From Aureimonas sp. AU12 (GTDB taxonomy: Bacteria; Pseudomonadota; Alphaproteobacteria; Rhizobiales; Rhizobiaceae), in NCBI RefSeq assembly GCF_001463705.1, contig NZ_BBWH01000048.1, positions 61,884 through 125,883 of the forward strand: a stretch of DNA of 64,000 nt, in the 5' to 3' direction. Both the position numbers and the translations under genes were made by a program. Shown here piece by piece: positions 28,545 through 37,039 of the stretch. The first letter of the stretch is position 1. Each line of letters begins with the position of its first letter. The notes below the pieces were generated by a model. That model was not told where the DNA came from. It saw only the letters and a list, made by a program, of their open reading frames with translations, and did not search any database.

Positions 28545-30080
28545 ATGTCCGTCCTCGACGAAGTCTCGCCGATCATCCTTTTGAACGCGAAGGACAACGT
28601 GGCCGTGGCGCGGCGGACGGTGCGGGCTGGGGAGCGGCTGGAAGGCGGCGTCGTCGCCGCAACCGAGGTGCCGAGCGGTCACAAGATCGCGCTGCGGGCC
28701 GTGCCGCTCGGCGACAGCGTCGTCAAATACGGGCAGGTGATCGGCTTCGCCACCGTTCCGATCGCGCCGGGCGACCAGGTGCATCTCCACAACATGGCGA
28801 TGCACGAGAGCGAGGTGCAGCACGAGTTCGCGGCCGACGCGCGGGCCACACCGCTGCTGCCGGAGGCCGAGCGCCGGACCTTCCAGGGCTACCTGCGGCC
28901 CGACGGGCAGGTGGGCACGCGCAACTATATCGGCATCGTCTCGTCGGTGAACTGCTCGGCCACGGTGTCGCGCGCCATCGCCGACGCGTTCAACAACAAG
29001 GGGGGCCTCGAAGGCTTCCCGAATGTCGATGGCGTCGTGGCGTTGACGCATGGCATGGGCTGCGCCCTGTCGCTCAAGACCGAAGGCTACACCTATCTGG
29101 CGCGCACGCTGAGCGGCTACGCGCGCAATCCGAACTTCGCGGCGATCCTGATGATCGGGCTCGGCTGCGAGAGCAACCAGATCTCCTTCATCACCGAGAA
29201 ATACGGGCTGGAGGAAGGCCCGATGCTGCGCACGATGACGATCCAGCAGCTCGGGGGCACCCGCAAGACCGTGGAGCAGGCCTCGGCGATCATCCGCGAG
29301 ATGCTGCCGGCGGTGAACGCCGCCGAGCGCACGACGCAGCCGCTGTCCGGCCTCAAGCTCGCTCTGGAATGTGGCGGGTCCGACGGGTATTCCGGCATTT
29401 CCGCCAATCCCGCGCTGGGCTTCGCCTCCGATCTCCTCGTCCAGAACGGCGGCACCGCGGTGCTGGCCGAGACGCCCGAGATCTATGGTGCCGAGCATCT
29501 GCTGACGCGCCGCGCGGTGAGCCCGGCGGTGGCGCAGAAGCTGATGGACCGTATCGTCTGGTGGCGCGACTACACCGAGCGCCACGGCATGGAACTGAAC
29601 AACAATCCCTCGCACGGCAACAAGGCGGGCGGGCTGACCACGATTCTGGAAAAGTCGCTCGGCGCGGTGGCGAAGGGCGGCTCGATGCCGCTCGAGGCGG
29701 TCTACGAATATGCGGAGATCATCGACAAGACCGGCTTCGTCTTCATGGACACGCCGGGCTACGATCCGGTGGCGGTGACCGGCCAGATCGCCGGTGGCTG
29801 CAACATGCTGATCTTCACCACCGGGCGCGGCTCCGTGTCCGGCTGGAAGCCGGTGCCGACGATCAAGGTGGCGACGAACACCGAGATGTACGAGCACATG
29901 GACGAGGACATGGACCTCAACTGCGGGGGCATCGTCACCGGCGACGACACGATCGAGGCGGCGGGCCGGCGCATGTTCGAGAAGCTGCTTGCGGTGGCTT
30001 CCGGCGAGCGCACTCTCAGCGAGATCTACGACTACGGCGACAACGAGTTCGTGCCCTGGCAGCTCGGCGCGGTGACCTGA
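28545..30080 (+). CDS. UxaA-family sugar-acid dehydratase (altronate/galactarate type)
   Basis: 511 residues. An N-terminal SAF domain (about 1-90) is followed by the D-galactarate dehydratase/altronate hydrolase domain with TRNYIGIVSSVNCSATV, GLGCESNQI and SDGYSGISANPALG. Family members remove water from altronate, galactarate or related sugar acids in an iron-dependent reaction, giving 2-keto-3-deoxy acids. The exact substrate cannot be read from the sequence. The ATG at 28545 (AGG ten bases upstream) matches the SAF start; a frame to 28503 is less likely. The GntR regulator begins 13 bases after the stop and probably responds to the substrate or product. No transporter or aldolase partner is in the window. 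Confidence 0.88.
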   Translation: MSVLDEVSPIILLNAKDNVAVARRTVRAGERLEGGVVAATEVPSGHKIALRAVPLGDSVVKYGQVIGFATVPIAPGDQVHLHNMAMHESEVQHEFAADARATPLLPEAERRTFQGYLRPDGQVGTRNYIGIVSSVNCSATVSRAIADAFNNKGGLEGFPNVDGVVALTHGMGCALSLKTEGYTYLARTLSGYARNPNFAAILMIGLGCESNQISFITEKYGLEEGPMLRTMTIQQLGGTRKTVEQASAIIREMLPAVNAAERTTQPLSGLKLALECGGSDGYSGISANPALGFASDLLVQNGGTAVLAETPEIYGAEHLLTRRAVSPAVAQKLMDRIVWWRDYTERHGMELNNNPSHGNKAGGLTTILEKSLGAVAKGGSMPLEAVYEYAEIIDKTGFVFMDTPGYDPVAVTGQIAGGCNMLIFTTGRGSVSGWKPVPTIKVATNTEMYEHMDEDMDLNCGGIVTGDDTIEAAGRRMFEKLLAVASGERTLSEIYDYGDNEFVPWQLGAVT

Positions 30081-30093
30081 GCCCCGGCACCGA

Positions 30094-31104
30094 GTGCCGC
30101 AGATGGATACTCTTGCGATCGACAGGAGGCCGCATCGACCGGGCGAGAAGCGACCCGCCTACGCGCGGATCTGCGACACGCTGCGCGCCAGCATCGAAGC
30201 GGGAACGCTGCCGCCGGGTGCCGTGCTTCTCGAAGGGCCGCTGGCCCACCTCTTCGGCTCCAGCCGCTCGCCGGTGAAGCAGGCTCTGGCGCAGCTGGAG
30301 AGCGAAGGGTTGGCGCGGCGCTTCGAGGGGCGTGGACTGCTGGCGGGGGCGGTGGGAGCGCCCTTGCGTCTCGATCTCGGCCGCCAACATCTGACGCCGG
30401 ACGGTGCGGACGAGGGCCGCGAACCGGACGCCGCGACGGCGCTCTACTACGTGATCGAGCAGGAGATCCTCCTGCGCTCGCTGTTCGGGCGGTTCCGGAT
30501 CAACGAACTGGCGCTGGCGCGTCATCACGGCGTCGGGCGAACGGTGGCGCGCGATCTCCTGCAGAAAGCCCAGCAGGCCGGCATCGTCGTGAAGGAGGAC
30601 GCGCACTGGTGGACCGTGCCGCTCGACGAAGGACGCCTGCGCGATCTCTACCGGCTGCGCGAACTCCTGGAACCTGCAGCGCTCGTCGAGGCAGCGGGCC
30701 ACTTGCCAAACGATGTTCTCGGCACGGTGGCCGCGCGTCTGACGGCGGCGATCGGACGTTTTCCGCGTCTGTCGATCGGTGAACTGAACGAACTCGAACA
30801 GGACATCCACGCCACCTGCCTCGGCTTCTGCCCCAATCGCGCCATCCTCGAAGCCCTCTACCGCTCACGAGCCTCGCTGATCTCCGGCAAGCACATGCAG
30901 AGCATCCTGATGGGGCCGGAGGGCACCGATCCGTTCCTCGAAGAGCATGCGTCCATCGTCTCGGCCCTGCAGGCGGGCCGGGTGGAAGCGGCGGCGGCGG
31001 CGCTGCTCGCCCATCTCTCGGCGTCGCGCGAGAAAGGCGTCGAGCGACTGGCCGCCTATCACCGTCGGTTCAGCGCGCCGGCCATCGCCTACATCATGGA
31101 CTGA
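30094..31104 (+). CDS. GntR-family regulator with two winged-helix domains
   Basis: 336 residues, about 100 more than ordinary FCD-type GntR proteins. An N-terminal GntR helix-turn-helix (about 20-85; ICDTLRASIEAGTLPPGAVL, FGSSRSPVKQALAQLESEGL) is followed by a second winged-helix-like segment (about 112-170; INELALARHHGVGRTVARDLLQKA), then an FCD-like helical effector domain (about 175-320) with HATCLGFCPNRAIL. Starts are GTG at 30094 or ATG at 30103. It follows the dehydratase gene closely and probably regulates it. A tandem DNA-binding arrangement is unusual and suggests recognition of an extended or asymmetric operator. Confidence 0.87.
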   Translation: MPQMDTLAIDRRPHRPGEKRPAYARICDTLRASIEAGTLPPGAVLLEGPLAHLFGSSRSPVKQALAQLESEGLARRFEGRGLLAGAVGAPLRLDLGRQHLTPDGADEGREPDAATALYYVIEQEILLRSLFGRFRINELALARHHGVGRTVARDLLQKAQQAGIVVKEDAHWWTVPLDEGRLRDLYRLRELLEPAALVEAAGHLPNDVLGTVAARLTAAIGRFPRLSIGELNELEQDIHATCLGFCPNRAILEALYRSRASLISGKHMQSILMGPEGTDPFLEEHASIVSALQAGRVEAAAAALLAHLSASREKGVERLAAYHRRFSAPAIAYIMD

Positions 31105-31114
31105 TCGTCCGCGC

Positions 31115-32074
31115 TCAGAGGCCGAACGCGGACAGGTCCGGCCCGAGCGGCACGATGCCGTTCGGGTTCAGGGCGCGGATCGAATAGTAGCCGCGCTTGA
31201 TGTGGTCGATGGAGACGGTCTCGCGGATACCGGGCAGGGCCAGCATCGCGTGAAGATGGCCGGTCAGCCGCCGATAGTCGGCGATGCGCCGCCGGTTGCA
31301 TTTGAACAGGCCGTAATAGGCGGCATCGAACCGGATAAGCGTGACGAAGAGCCGGATGTCGGTCTCGGTCGGCCGGTCGCCGAAGAGGAAGCGCCTGCCG
31401 TCGGCAAGGCGCTCTTCCAGCAACTCCAGCGCCTCGAACACGTCGGCGAAGGCCCCGTCATAGGCGACCTGCGTCGTCGCGAAGCCCGCTCGGTAGACGC
31501 CGTTGTTCAGCCGCGGATACATCCAGTTGTTCAGCGCGTCGATCTCAGTGCGAAGCGCCTGCGGGTAGAGGTCGAACGCGTCGGACGCCAGGGCGCCGAA
31601 GCCATGGTCGAAGATGCGCAGGATGTCGGCGGACTCGTTGTTGACGATCGATCCGGTCTTGCGATCCCACAGGACCGGCACCGTGGCGCGGCCGCAGACA
31701 TGCGGATCGGCCCGCGTGTAGAGTTCGTGAACGAAAGTGGCGCCGTTGATTGCGTCGGCAGTCGAGCCGCCGCCTTCGCCGAAGCGCCAGCCTTCAGCGG
31801 TCAGTTCCGGCTGCACCACCGAGACGCCGACGACGTCCTCCAGCCCCTTCAGCTTGCGCGCGGCGAGCGTGCGTGAGGCCCAGGGGCAGATGAGCGCGAC
31901 ATAGAGATGGTAGCGTCCTGCTTCGGCTGGAAAGCCGCCGTCGCCGGTCGGGCCGGGGGCGCCGTCCGGGGTGACGAAGTGCCGGAAGCTCGACCTCTGG
32001 CGCACGAAGCCGCCCTCGGCGTCGGTCGCCTGCACGGGCTGCCAGTTCTCGGTCCACCGTCCGTCGACGAGCAT
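31115..32074 (-). CDS. yqjG: Glutathionyl-hydroquinone reductase (YqjG/ECM4 family GST)
   Basis: 319 residues of the xi-class glutathione transferase family. The catalytic cysteine lies in ALICPWASRTLAARKLKGL (about residue 64), with the thioredoxin fold continued by TVPVLWDRKTGSIVNNESADI and the helical domain carrying LNNGVYRAGFA. These enzymes reduce glutathionyl-hydroquinones to free hydroquinones. GAGG of its ribosome binding site lies just before the start, only three bases separate it from the upstream dioxygenase stop, and both genes read leftward. The pairing suggests joint handling of aromatic or quinone compounds. Confidence 0.92.
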   Translation of the reverse strand: MLVDGRWTENWQPVQATDAEGGFVRQRSSFRHFVTPDGAPGPTGDGGFPAEAGRYHLYVALICPWASRTLAARKLKGLEDVVGVSVVQPELTAEGWRFGEGGGSTADAINGATFVHELYTRADPHVCGRATVPVLWDRKTGSIVNNESADILRIFDHGFGALASDAFDLYPQALRTEIDALNNWMYPRLNNGVYRAGFATTQVAYDGAFADVFEALELLEERLADGRRFLFGDRPTETDIRLFVTLIRFDAAYYGLFKCNRRRIADYRRLTGHLHAMLALPGIRETVSIDHIKRGYYSIRALNPNGIVPLGPDLSAFGL

Positions 32075-32077
32075 GGC

Positions 32078-32938
32078 TCAACCTCGCTTCAGAAGAATGC
32101 CGACGCCGGCAGGGTCCGTCAGGCGCAGCGCATCGCCGTGCCGCGCTGCGGTTGCGCCTGAGCGGAGGATACGGGCCTCCGCAGCCTCGAAGGCTGTGTC
32201 GTCGCGCGCCAGCAATTCGTAGGAGAGGAGGCCGGTCAGGCCGGGCGCGCGGGGCGCGGCGCCTCGGCTGTTCCAGATGTTGGCCGCGACGTGATGATGG
32301 TATCCGCCGGTCGACAGGAACGTCGCGCTCGGCATGCGCACGATCGGATCGAGGCCGAGGACGCCTTGATAGAAGGCGTCGGCCGCCTCGACGGAGCCGA
32401 CCTGCAGGTGGATATGGCCGACTCCTGTTCCGGCGGGTGCCCGCTCGAAGGACCCGCCGCCGCCGGCCTGCATCAGGTCCTCGACGTCGAGCGGATCGCT
32501 GGCCATCTGCAACTGGTCGCCGATACGGGGCCAGCCGGTCGCCGGGCGATCGGCATAGATCTCGACGCCGTTGCCCTCGGGGTCGGCAAGATAGATCGCC
32601 TCGCTGACGAGGTGGTCGGAGGCGCCCTGCACAGCGATGCGGTTGCGCGCGACATGGCCGACCCAGCGTCCGAGATCGGCGCGCGTCGGCAGCAGGAACG
32701 CGGTGTGAAACAGGCCGGCGCCGCGCGCGGACGCCTGCGTCGCGCCGGGCTGGTGGTGGAGCTCGAGGAAGGCGCGACCGCCCGCGCCCAGATGCAGGGT
32801 CGCGCCGTCGCGCCCGATCTCCTCGAGCCCGATCACATCGCGGTAGAAGTCCGCCACCTTGTCGAGATCGCGGACGGCGAGCGAGACCGCGCCGATATGC
32901 AGGGGCGCATCGGAACTGACGGGGTTGTCGAGGCTCAT
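32078..32938 (-). CDS. VOC-family ring-cleaving dioxygenase (catechol 2,3-dioxygenase-like)
   Basis: 286 residues with two glyoxalase/bleomycin-type beta-alpha-beta modules (about 12-130 and 170-280). Candidate metal ligands are H14 (LHIGAVSLAVRDLD), H173/H175 (GVGHIHLQV) and the glutamate in GLLSYELLA. The family includes CatE-like extradiol dioxygenases that open catechols, but also lyases and hydrolases, so the substrate is uncertain. The ATG at 32938 has AAAGGA eight bases upstream; an open frame to 33091 overlaps ribB and is rejected. Probably co-transcribed with yqjG. Confidence 0.85.
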   Translation of the reverse strand: MSLDNPVSSDAPLHIGAVSLAVRDLDKVADFYRDVIGLEEIGRDGATLHLGAGGRAFLELHHQPGATQASARGAGLFHTAFLLPTRADLGRWVGHVARNRIAVQGASDHLVSEAIYLADPEGNGVEIYADRPATGWPRIGDQLQMASDPLDVEDLMQAGGGGSFERAPAGTGVGHIHLQVGSVEAADAFYQGVLGLDPIVRMPSATFLSTGGYHHHVAANIWNSRGAAPRAPGLTGLLSYELLARDDTAFEAAEARILRSGATAARHGDALRLTDPAGVGILLKRG

Positions 32939-33032
32939 CGCGAAGTCCTTTCCCGAATGGTGAAGGCACAGAACACCGGCGGGTCCGGTGGAGGCGGCCG
33001 GTCGGCCGGCCGTTTCACGATGGCCGACGGCT

Positions 33033-34163
33033 TCAGTCGTCGACGAGAATGGTACCGGACACGGTGATGCCGAAGCCGGTGAGGCCGACATAGTCGCGCT
33101 CGTGCGTCGCCATCACCGCGATCGAGCGGACGTCGAGATCGCGAAGGATCTGCGCGCCGATGCCGACCTCGCGCCAGCGTTGCGTGCGCAGCTTGGCGCT
33201 CCCATGGCGCTCGCCGTCGGCGACGCCGGCCGCGTTCGGCTCGATCGCGCCGTGGCTGTCGGTCTCGAAGTCGTCGACCTCGGCGGTGCGCAGCAGCATG
33301 AGGATGCCGTGCCCATTCTGCTTGATGCGGTCGACCGCGATCTCGATCCAGGTCTTGGCGTCGCGCGTGCGGCCGAAGAGATCGGTCACGGGCTGCTCGC
33401 GGTGAATGCGGGTCGGAACATTCTCTGCGGCGCGCACGTCCCCGAACACCGCGACAACGTGCTGGATGGCGTCGAACGGCGTCTGATAGATGCGCACGCG
33501 CCCGTTCATGCCGCCGATCGCCATTTCCTCTTCGCGCACGCAGCGCACGAAGCTCTCGCGGCCGATGCGGTAGGAGATCAGGTCTTCGATCGAGATGATC
33601 TTGAGCTTGTGCTCCCCTGCGAACGCGACGAGCTCGGGCAGGCGCTTCACCGTGCCGTCGTCGTTGACGACTTCGGCCAGCACGCCGGCGGGTTCCAGCC
33701 CGGCGAGCCGCGCCAGATCGACGCCGGCTTCCGTGTGGCCCGAGCGGGTGAGGACGCCGCCCTCGCGCGCGATCAGCGGAAACATGTGGCCGGGGCGGAT
33801 GAAGTCGCGCCCCACGGCGTTGCCGTTGGCGAGCGCGCGCGCCGTGTTGGCGCGCTCGTCCGACGCGATGCCCGTGGTCATCCCGACGCGGTAGTCCACC
33901 GAGACGGTGAAGGCGGTGCGCATCGGGTCGAGATTGTTGGCGACCATCGGCGGCAGGTTCAGCTGGTCGGCGCGCTCGGCGGTCATGGGAACGCAGAGGA
34001 TGCCGCTCGTATGGCGGATCATGAAGGCCATGGTCTCTGGCGTCGCCTTCGACGCCGCCATGATGAGGTCGCCCTCGTTCTCGCGGTCGGTGTCGTCCAC
34101 CACCACCACGAGCTCGCCGGCCGCGATGGCCTTGATGGCGTCTTCGATCCTGTCGAGCTGCAT
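33033..34163 (-). CDS. ribB: 3,4-dihydroxy-2-butanone 4-phosphate synthase with degenerate RibA domain (RibBX type)
   Basis: 376 residues. The N-terminal domain (about 1-200) is a full RibB with DDTDRENEGDLIMAA, HTSGILCVPM and RPGHMFPLIAREGGV...GHTEA, converting ribulose 5-phosphate to the four-carbon unit of riboflavin. The C-terminal part (about 205-370) has the outline of GTP cyclohydrolase II but lacks the three zinc cysteines: the equivalent stretch reads LFGRTRDAKTWIEIAV. It therefore should not have RibA activity. Such proteins have been called RibBX. A separate RibA must exist elsewhere. AAGGGGAC precedes the ATG. It lies 73 bases after queF on the same strand. Confidence 0.93.
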   Translation of the reverse strand: MQLDRIEDAIKAIAAGELVVVVDDTDRENEGDLIMAASKATPETMAFMIRHTSGILCVPMTAERADQLNLPPMVANNLDPMRTAFTVSVDYRVGMTTGIASDERANTARALANGNAVGRDFIRPGHMFPLIAREGGVLTRSGHTEAGVDLARLAGLEPAGVLAEVVNDDGTVKRLPELVAFAGEHKLKIISIEDLISYRIGRESFVRCVREEEMAIGGMNGRVRIYQTPFDAIQHVVAVFGDVRAAENVPTRIHREQPVTDLFGRTRDAKTWIEIAVDRIKQNGHGILMLLRTAEVDDFETDSHGAIEPNAAGVADGERHGSAKLRTQRWREVGIGAQILRDLDVRSIAVMATHERDYVGLTGFGITVSGTILVDD

Positions 34164-34236
34164 GTCCGTCCCCTTGACCCAGACTTCGGGGTTTAGATCG
34201 GGATGCGCCGCCGTTCAACGGCGACGCACCGTTTCG

Positions 34237-34692
34237 TCAGCCGCGCCCGCGATAGGTCGGCACCCCCTGTTCGGGCAGGAACACGCCCTCGGGCGGGGCG
34301 CCTGTCTGCCAGAACACGTCGATCGGAATACCGCCACGCGGGTACCAGTAGCCGCCGATACGTAGCCAGAGCGGCCGCGTCGCCTCCACCACGCGGCGCG
34401 CGATCTCTACCGTGCAATCCTCGTGGAAGGCGCCGTGATTGCGAAAGCTCGTGAGGAAGAGCTTCAGCGACTTGGACTCCACCAGCCGCTCGTCCGGTGC
34501 ATAGTCGATGACGATATGCGCAAAGTCGGGCTGGCCGGTGACCGGGCAGAGCGAGGTGAACTCGGGCGCCGTGAAGCGAACGATGGCCGGGGGCCCCTCG
34601 CGCCGCGTGTAGGGCACAGTCTCTAGCACCGCCTCGTCCGGCGAGGCGGCGGGACGGGCGTCCTGGCCGAGCTGGCTCAGCGATGTCGTCAT
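34237..34692 (-). CDS. queF: NADPH-dependent 7-cyano-7-deazaguanine reductase QueF
   Basis: QueF reduces preQ0 to preQ1 in queuosine synthesis. The 151-residue unimodular type has the nucleophile C49 ([16 protein letters not shown]), D56, and the QueF motif E72-SKSLK. The ATG at 34692 overlaps the stop of the TerC gene by four bases, so its translation is coupled to TerC. Frames extending to 35724 are rejected because they cross that gene. No preQ1 riboswitch is needed or seen at this junction. Confidence 0.95.
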   Translation of the reverse strand: MTTSLSQLGQDARPAASPDEAVLETVPYTRREGPPAIVRFTAPEFTSLCPVTGQPDFAHIVIDYAPDERLVESKSLKLFLTSFRNHGAFHEDCTVEIARRVVEATRPLWLRIGGYWYPRGGIPIDVFWQTGAPPEGVFLPEQGVPTYRGRG

Positions 34693-35423
34693 TGCGCGGG
34701 AACGGCCACGGCGGCGGCGGGATCGATCGTCGCGAGCGGCTGCGAGCAATAGTCGGCGAGGATGCCGACATGGCAGGCGACGTCGTCGAAGCCGTGCCAG
34801 ATCATGCGCACCGCGACGAAGAGGATGACGAGCAGGCCGATCCAGGCGATGAACGGGAACTTGTGGAGGACGTTGGCAATCAGCGTCGCGGCCGCGCCCA
34901 TCAGCACCACCGAGATCAGCAGGCCGAGAACGAGCACCACCGTGTGCTCGCCCGCCGCGCCGGCCACCGCGAGAACGTTGTCCAGCGACATCGAGACATC
35001 GGCGATGATGATCTGGATCATCGCCTGCCAGAAGGTCTTCTTCTGGGCGCCGGCCGCCGCAAGCTTCTGGGCTTCGGTCTGCTCGCCGCCGCTTTCGCGG
35101 ATCTCGCGGAACATCTTCCAGCAGACCCAAAGGAGCAGGATGCCGCCGGCGAGCGTCAGGCCGACGATCGCGAGGAGCTGCACCGCGACGAGCGCGAAGA
35201 GAATGCGCAGCACGACGGCGCCGCCGATGCCCCAGAAGATGACCTTCTTGCGAATGGCGGGATCGACGCCCGCCGCCGCCATGCCGACGACCACGGCATT
35301 GTCGCCAGCCAGCACGACATCGATGAAGAGGACTTGCAGGAGGGCGGAAAACTCCGCCGAGAAGAATTCGGACAAGGCAAGGGTTCCCATGACGGAGACG
35401 GTGAAGAGCGTGACCGGTCTCAT
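34689..35423 (-). CDS. TerC/YjbE-family integral membrane protein
   Basis: 244 residues with about seven membrane helices and the two acidic family motifs: [18 protein letters not shown] (about 34-51) and [18 protein letters not shown] (about 136-155). Relatives export manganese or act with tellurite resistance proteins, some during metal loading of secreted enzymes. Start is ATG at 35423, or 35390, where the hydrophobic region begins; neither has a strong ribosome binding site. It overlaps queF by four bases. I looked for a manganese riboswitch upstream and saw none. Confidence 0.9.
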   Translation of the reverse strand: MRPVTLFTVSVMGTLALSEFFSAEFSALLQVLFIDVVLAGDNAVVVGMAAAGVDPAIRKKVIFWGIGGAVVLRILFALVAVQLLAIVGLTLAGGILLLWVCWKMFREIRESGGEQTEAQKLAAAGAQKKTFWQAMIQIIIADVSMSLDNVLAVAGAAGEHTVVLVLGLLISVVLMGAAATLIANVLHKFPFIAWIGLLVILFVAVRMIWHGFDDVACHVGILADYCSQPLATIDPAAAVAVPAQ

Positions 35424-35580
35424 TCCCGCTTTTCACGAAATTGTCGACCACAAACATGGTGATCGACACGATCTTGCGAGTTCCGCGTGATCGCGATCGG
35501 GTTATGACCATGCACTTTATGCGCGTGCTCGTCGCTCCCGCCGCAAAGTCGGCGGATTCGCAGCCGGAAGCTCCGCGATC

Positions 35581-36468
35581 ATGCTCGACAAGCTCGAATA
35601 CCTCCTCGCCCTCGCCACCGAACGCCACTTTGGCCGCGCCGCCCAGCGGATCGGCGTGACCCAGCCGACGCTCTCGGCGGGTATCCGCCAACTCGAGGAG
35701 CGCCTCGGGGTGACGCTCGTCCACCGCGGCGCGCGCTTCAAGAGCCTGACGCCGGAGGGCGAGCAGGTCCTGGGATGGGCGCGGCGCATTCTCGACGACG
35801 TGCGCAACCTCGAAAGCGACCTCGAACGCGCGCGGTCACGAACCGGCGGCCGGCTTCGGATCGCGGCGATCCCGACCGTTCTCGCTTGGCTGCCGACTCT
35901 GACGGTTCCCTTCCTCGCCGCGCACGAGGGCGTCAGCTTCGAGATCGTCAGTCATACGGCAGGCGAGGTCCTGGAGGCCGTCCGCAACTTCGATGCCGAT
36001 ATCGGCGTCACCTACCTGACGAACGAGGCGGTGGTCGGCTTCGCCCATCGCAGGCTTTTCGACGAGCGCTACTGCCTGCTGACGGGCGCCGTCAGCGGCC
36101 CGCTGTGCCAACACCGCAGCGTGACTTGGGAGGAGATCGCGGCGGTGCCGCTCTGCCTTCTCGACCCGTCCATGCAGAACCGGCAGATCCTCGACGAAAC
36201 CTTCGCGGCGGCCGGCACGACGATCCGTCCGGTGCTCGAATCAAATTCGATGATCGCATTGCTGACCCATGTGCGCAGCGGCGCCATGGCCACCGTGCTG
36301 CCGGCGGGCATGCTGGAGGCGCTAGGGCTCGGCGAGGTCTTCCGCACCATCGAGATCGCAGGCCAGACTTCTGAGCGGACGGTGGGGCTCGTCGCCGGGC
36401 CGCGCGAGCCGCGACCGCTTCTGGCAGCCGCCTTCTTCGACTTCGCGATAGCGCAGGCCGTGCGCTGA
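35581..36468 (+). CDS. LysR-family regulator, probable FdsR
   Basis: 295 residues with an N-terminal winged helix ([20 protein letters not shown]; recognition helix around [17 protein letters not shown]) and a periplasmic-binding-like effector domain (about 90-290). It lies directly upstream of, and in the same direction as, the formate dehydrogenase genes; FdsR of Cupriavidus is also a LysR regulator of such an operon. A LysR-type palindrome overlaps its stop codon. Regulation of fds is inferred from position. GGAAG lies 11 bases before the ATG. Confidence 0.88.
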   Translation: MLDKLEYLLALATERHFGRAAQRIGVTQPTLSAGIRQLEERLGVTLVHRGARFKSLTPEGEQVLGWARRILDDVRNLESDLERARSRTGGRLRIAAIPTVLAWLPTLTVPFLAAHEGVSFEIVSHTAGEVLEAVRNFDADIGVTYLTNEAVVGFAHRRLFDERYCLLTGAVSGPLCQHRSVTWEEIAAVPLCLLDPSMQNRQILDETFAAAGTTIRPVLESNSMIALLTHVRSGAMATVLPAGMLEALGLGEVFRTIEIAGQTSERTVGLVAGPREPRPLLAAAFFDFAIAQAVR

Positions 36469-36483
36469 TAGAAGATCTCTATC
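36467..36483. promoter_or_regulatory. LysR/OxyR-type palindrome in front of fdsG
   Basis: GATAGA-N5-TCTATC, containing ATAG-N7-CTAT, which is the classical OxyR/LysR half-site arrangement. It overlaps the LysR stop codon and lies about 83 bases before fdsG. Likely operator for the adjacent LysR regulator. Confidence 0.55.
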
Positions 36484-36565
36484 GCAACACCCGAAACCGC
36501 GATTGATCGCTTGCGACCTTGCGGCCTACTCTCCTTGGAATGGTTCGAGAGTGGGGGAGACGCGA

Positions 36566-37039
36566 ATGGCGACCGCTGTGAGGTTCGATCCCGACGATGC
36601 GCGTGCTCTCATCGAGGAGCACCGGCATCTGGAAGGGCCGCTGCTGCCGATTCTCCATGCGCTGCAGGCGCGGTTCGGCGCCGTGGGCGAGGATGCGGTG
36701 CGCCTCGTATCGGCGGCGCTGAACCTCTCTCGCGCCGAGGTTCATGGCGTCGTCTCCTTCTACCACGACTTCCGCGCCGAGCCGGACGGGCGCCGCCACC
36801 TCAAGGTCTGCCGCGCCGAGGCCTGCCAAGCCAATGGCAGCGATGGAGTGGCCGCCAGTTTCGAGAAGGCGCTCGGCGTGTCCTTCGGTGAGACCACCGA
36901 TGACGGGCAGGTGACGCTGGAAGCCTGCTACTGCCTCGGCCTCTGCGCCATCGGGCCCGCCGCGATGCTGGACGGACGCATCGTGGCGCGGCTCGACGAA
37001 GGCCGTGCACAGGCGCTCGTAGCGGAGGCTCGCCTGTGA
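36566..37039 (+). CDS. fdsG: NAD-dependent formate dehydrogenase, gamma subunit FdsG
   Basis: 157-residue thioredoxin-like [2Fe-2S] protein of the NuoE family. Cluster cysteines are in VCRAEACQANG and CYCLGLC. It passes electrons between FdsA/FdsB clusters in the soluble formate dehydrogenase. GGGGGAGA directly before the ATG at 36566 fixes the start. The fdsB GTG overlaps its stop by four bases (GTGA). Confidence 0.93.
   Translation: MATAVRFDPDDARALIEEHRHLEGPLLPILHALQARFGAVGEDAVRLVSAALNLSRAEVHGVVSFYHDFRAEPDGRRHLKVCRAEACQANGSDGVAASFEKALGVSFGETTDDGQVTLEACYCLGLCAIGPAAMLDGRIVARLDEGRAQALVAEARL

Noticed and set aside
35424..35580. Manganese (yybP-ykoY) riboswitch before the TerC gene
   Set aside because: No match to the conserved loop sequences could be found by eye.
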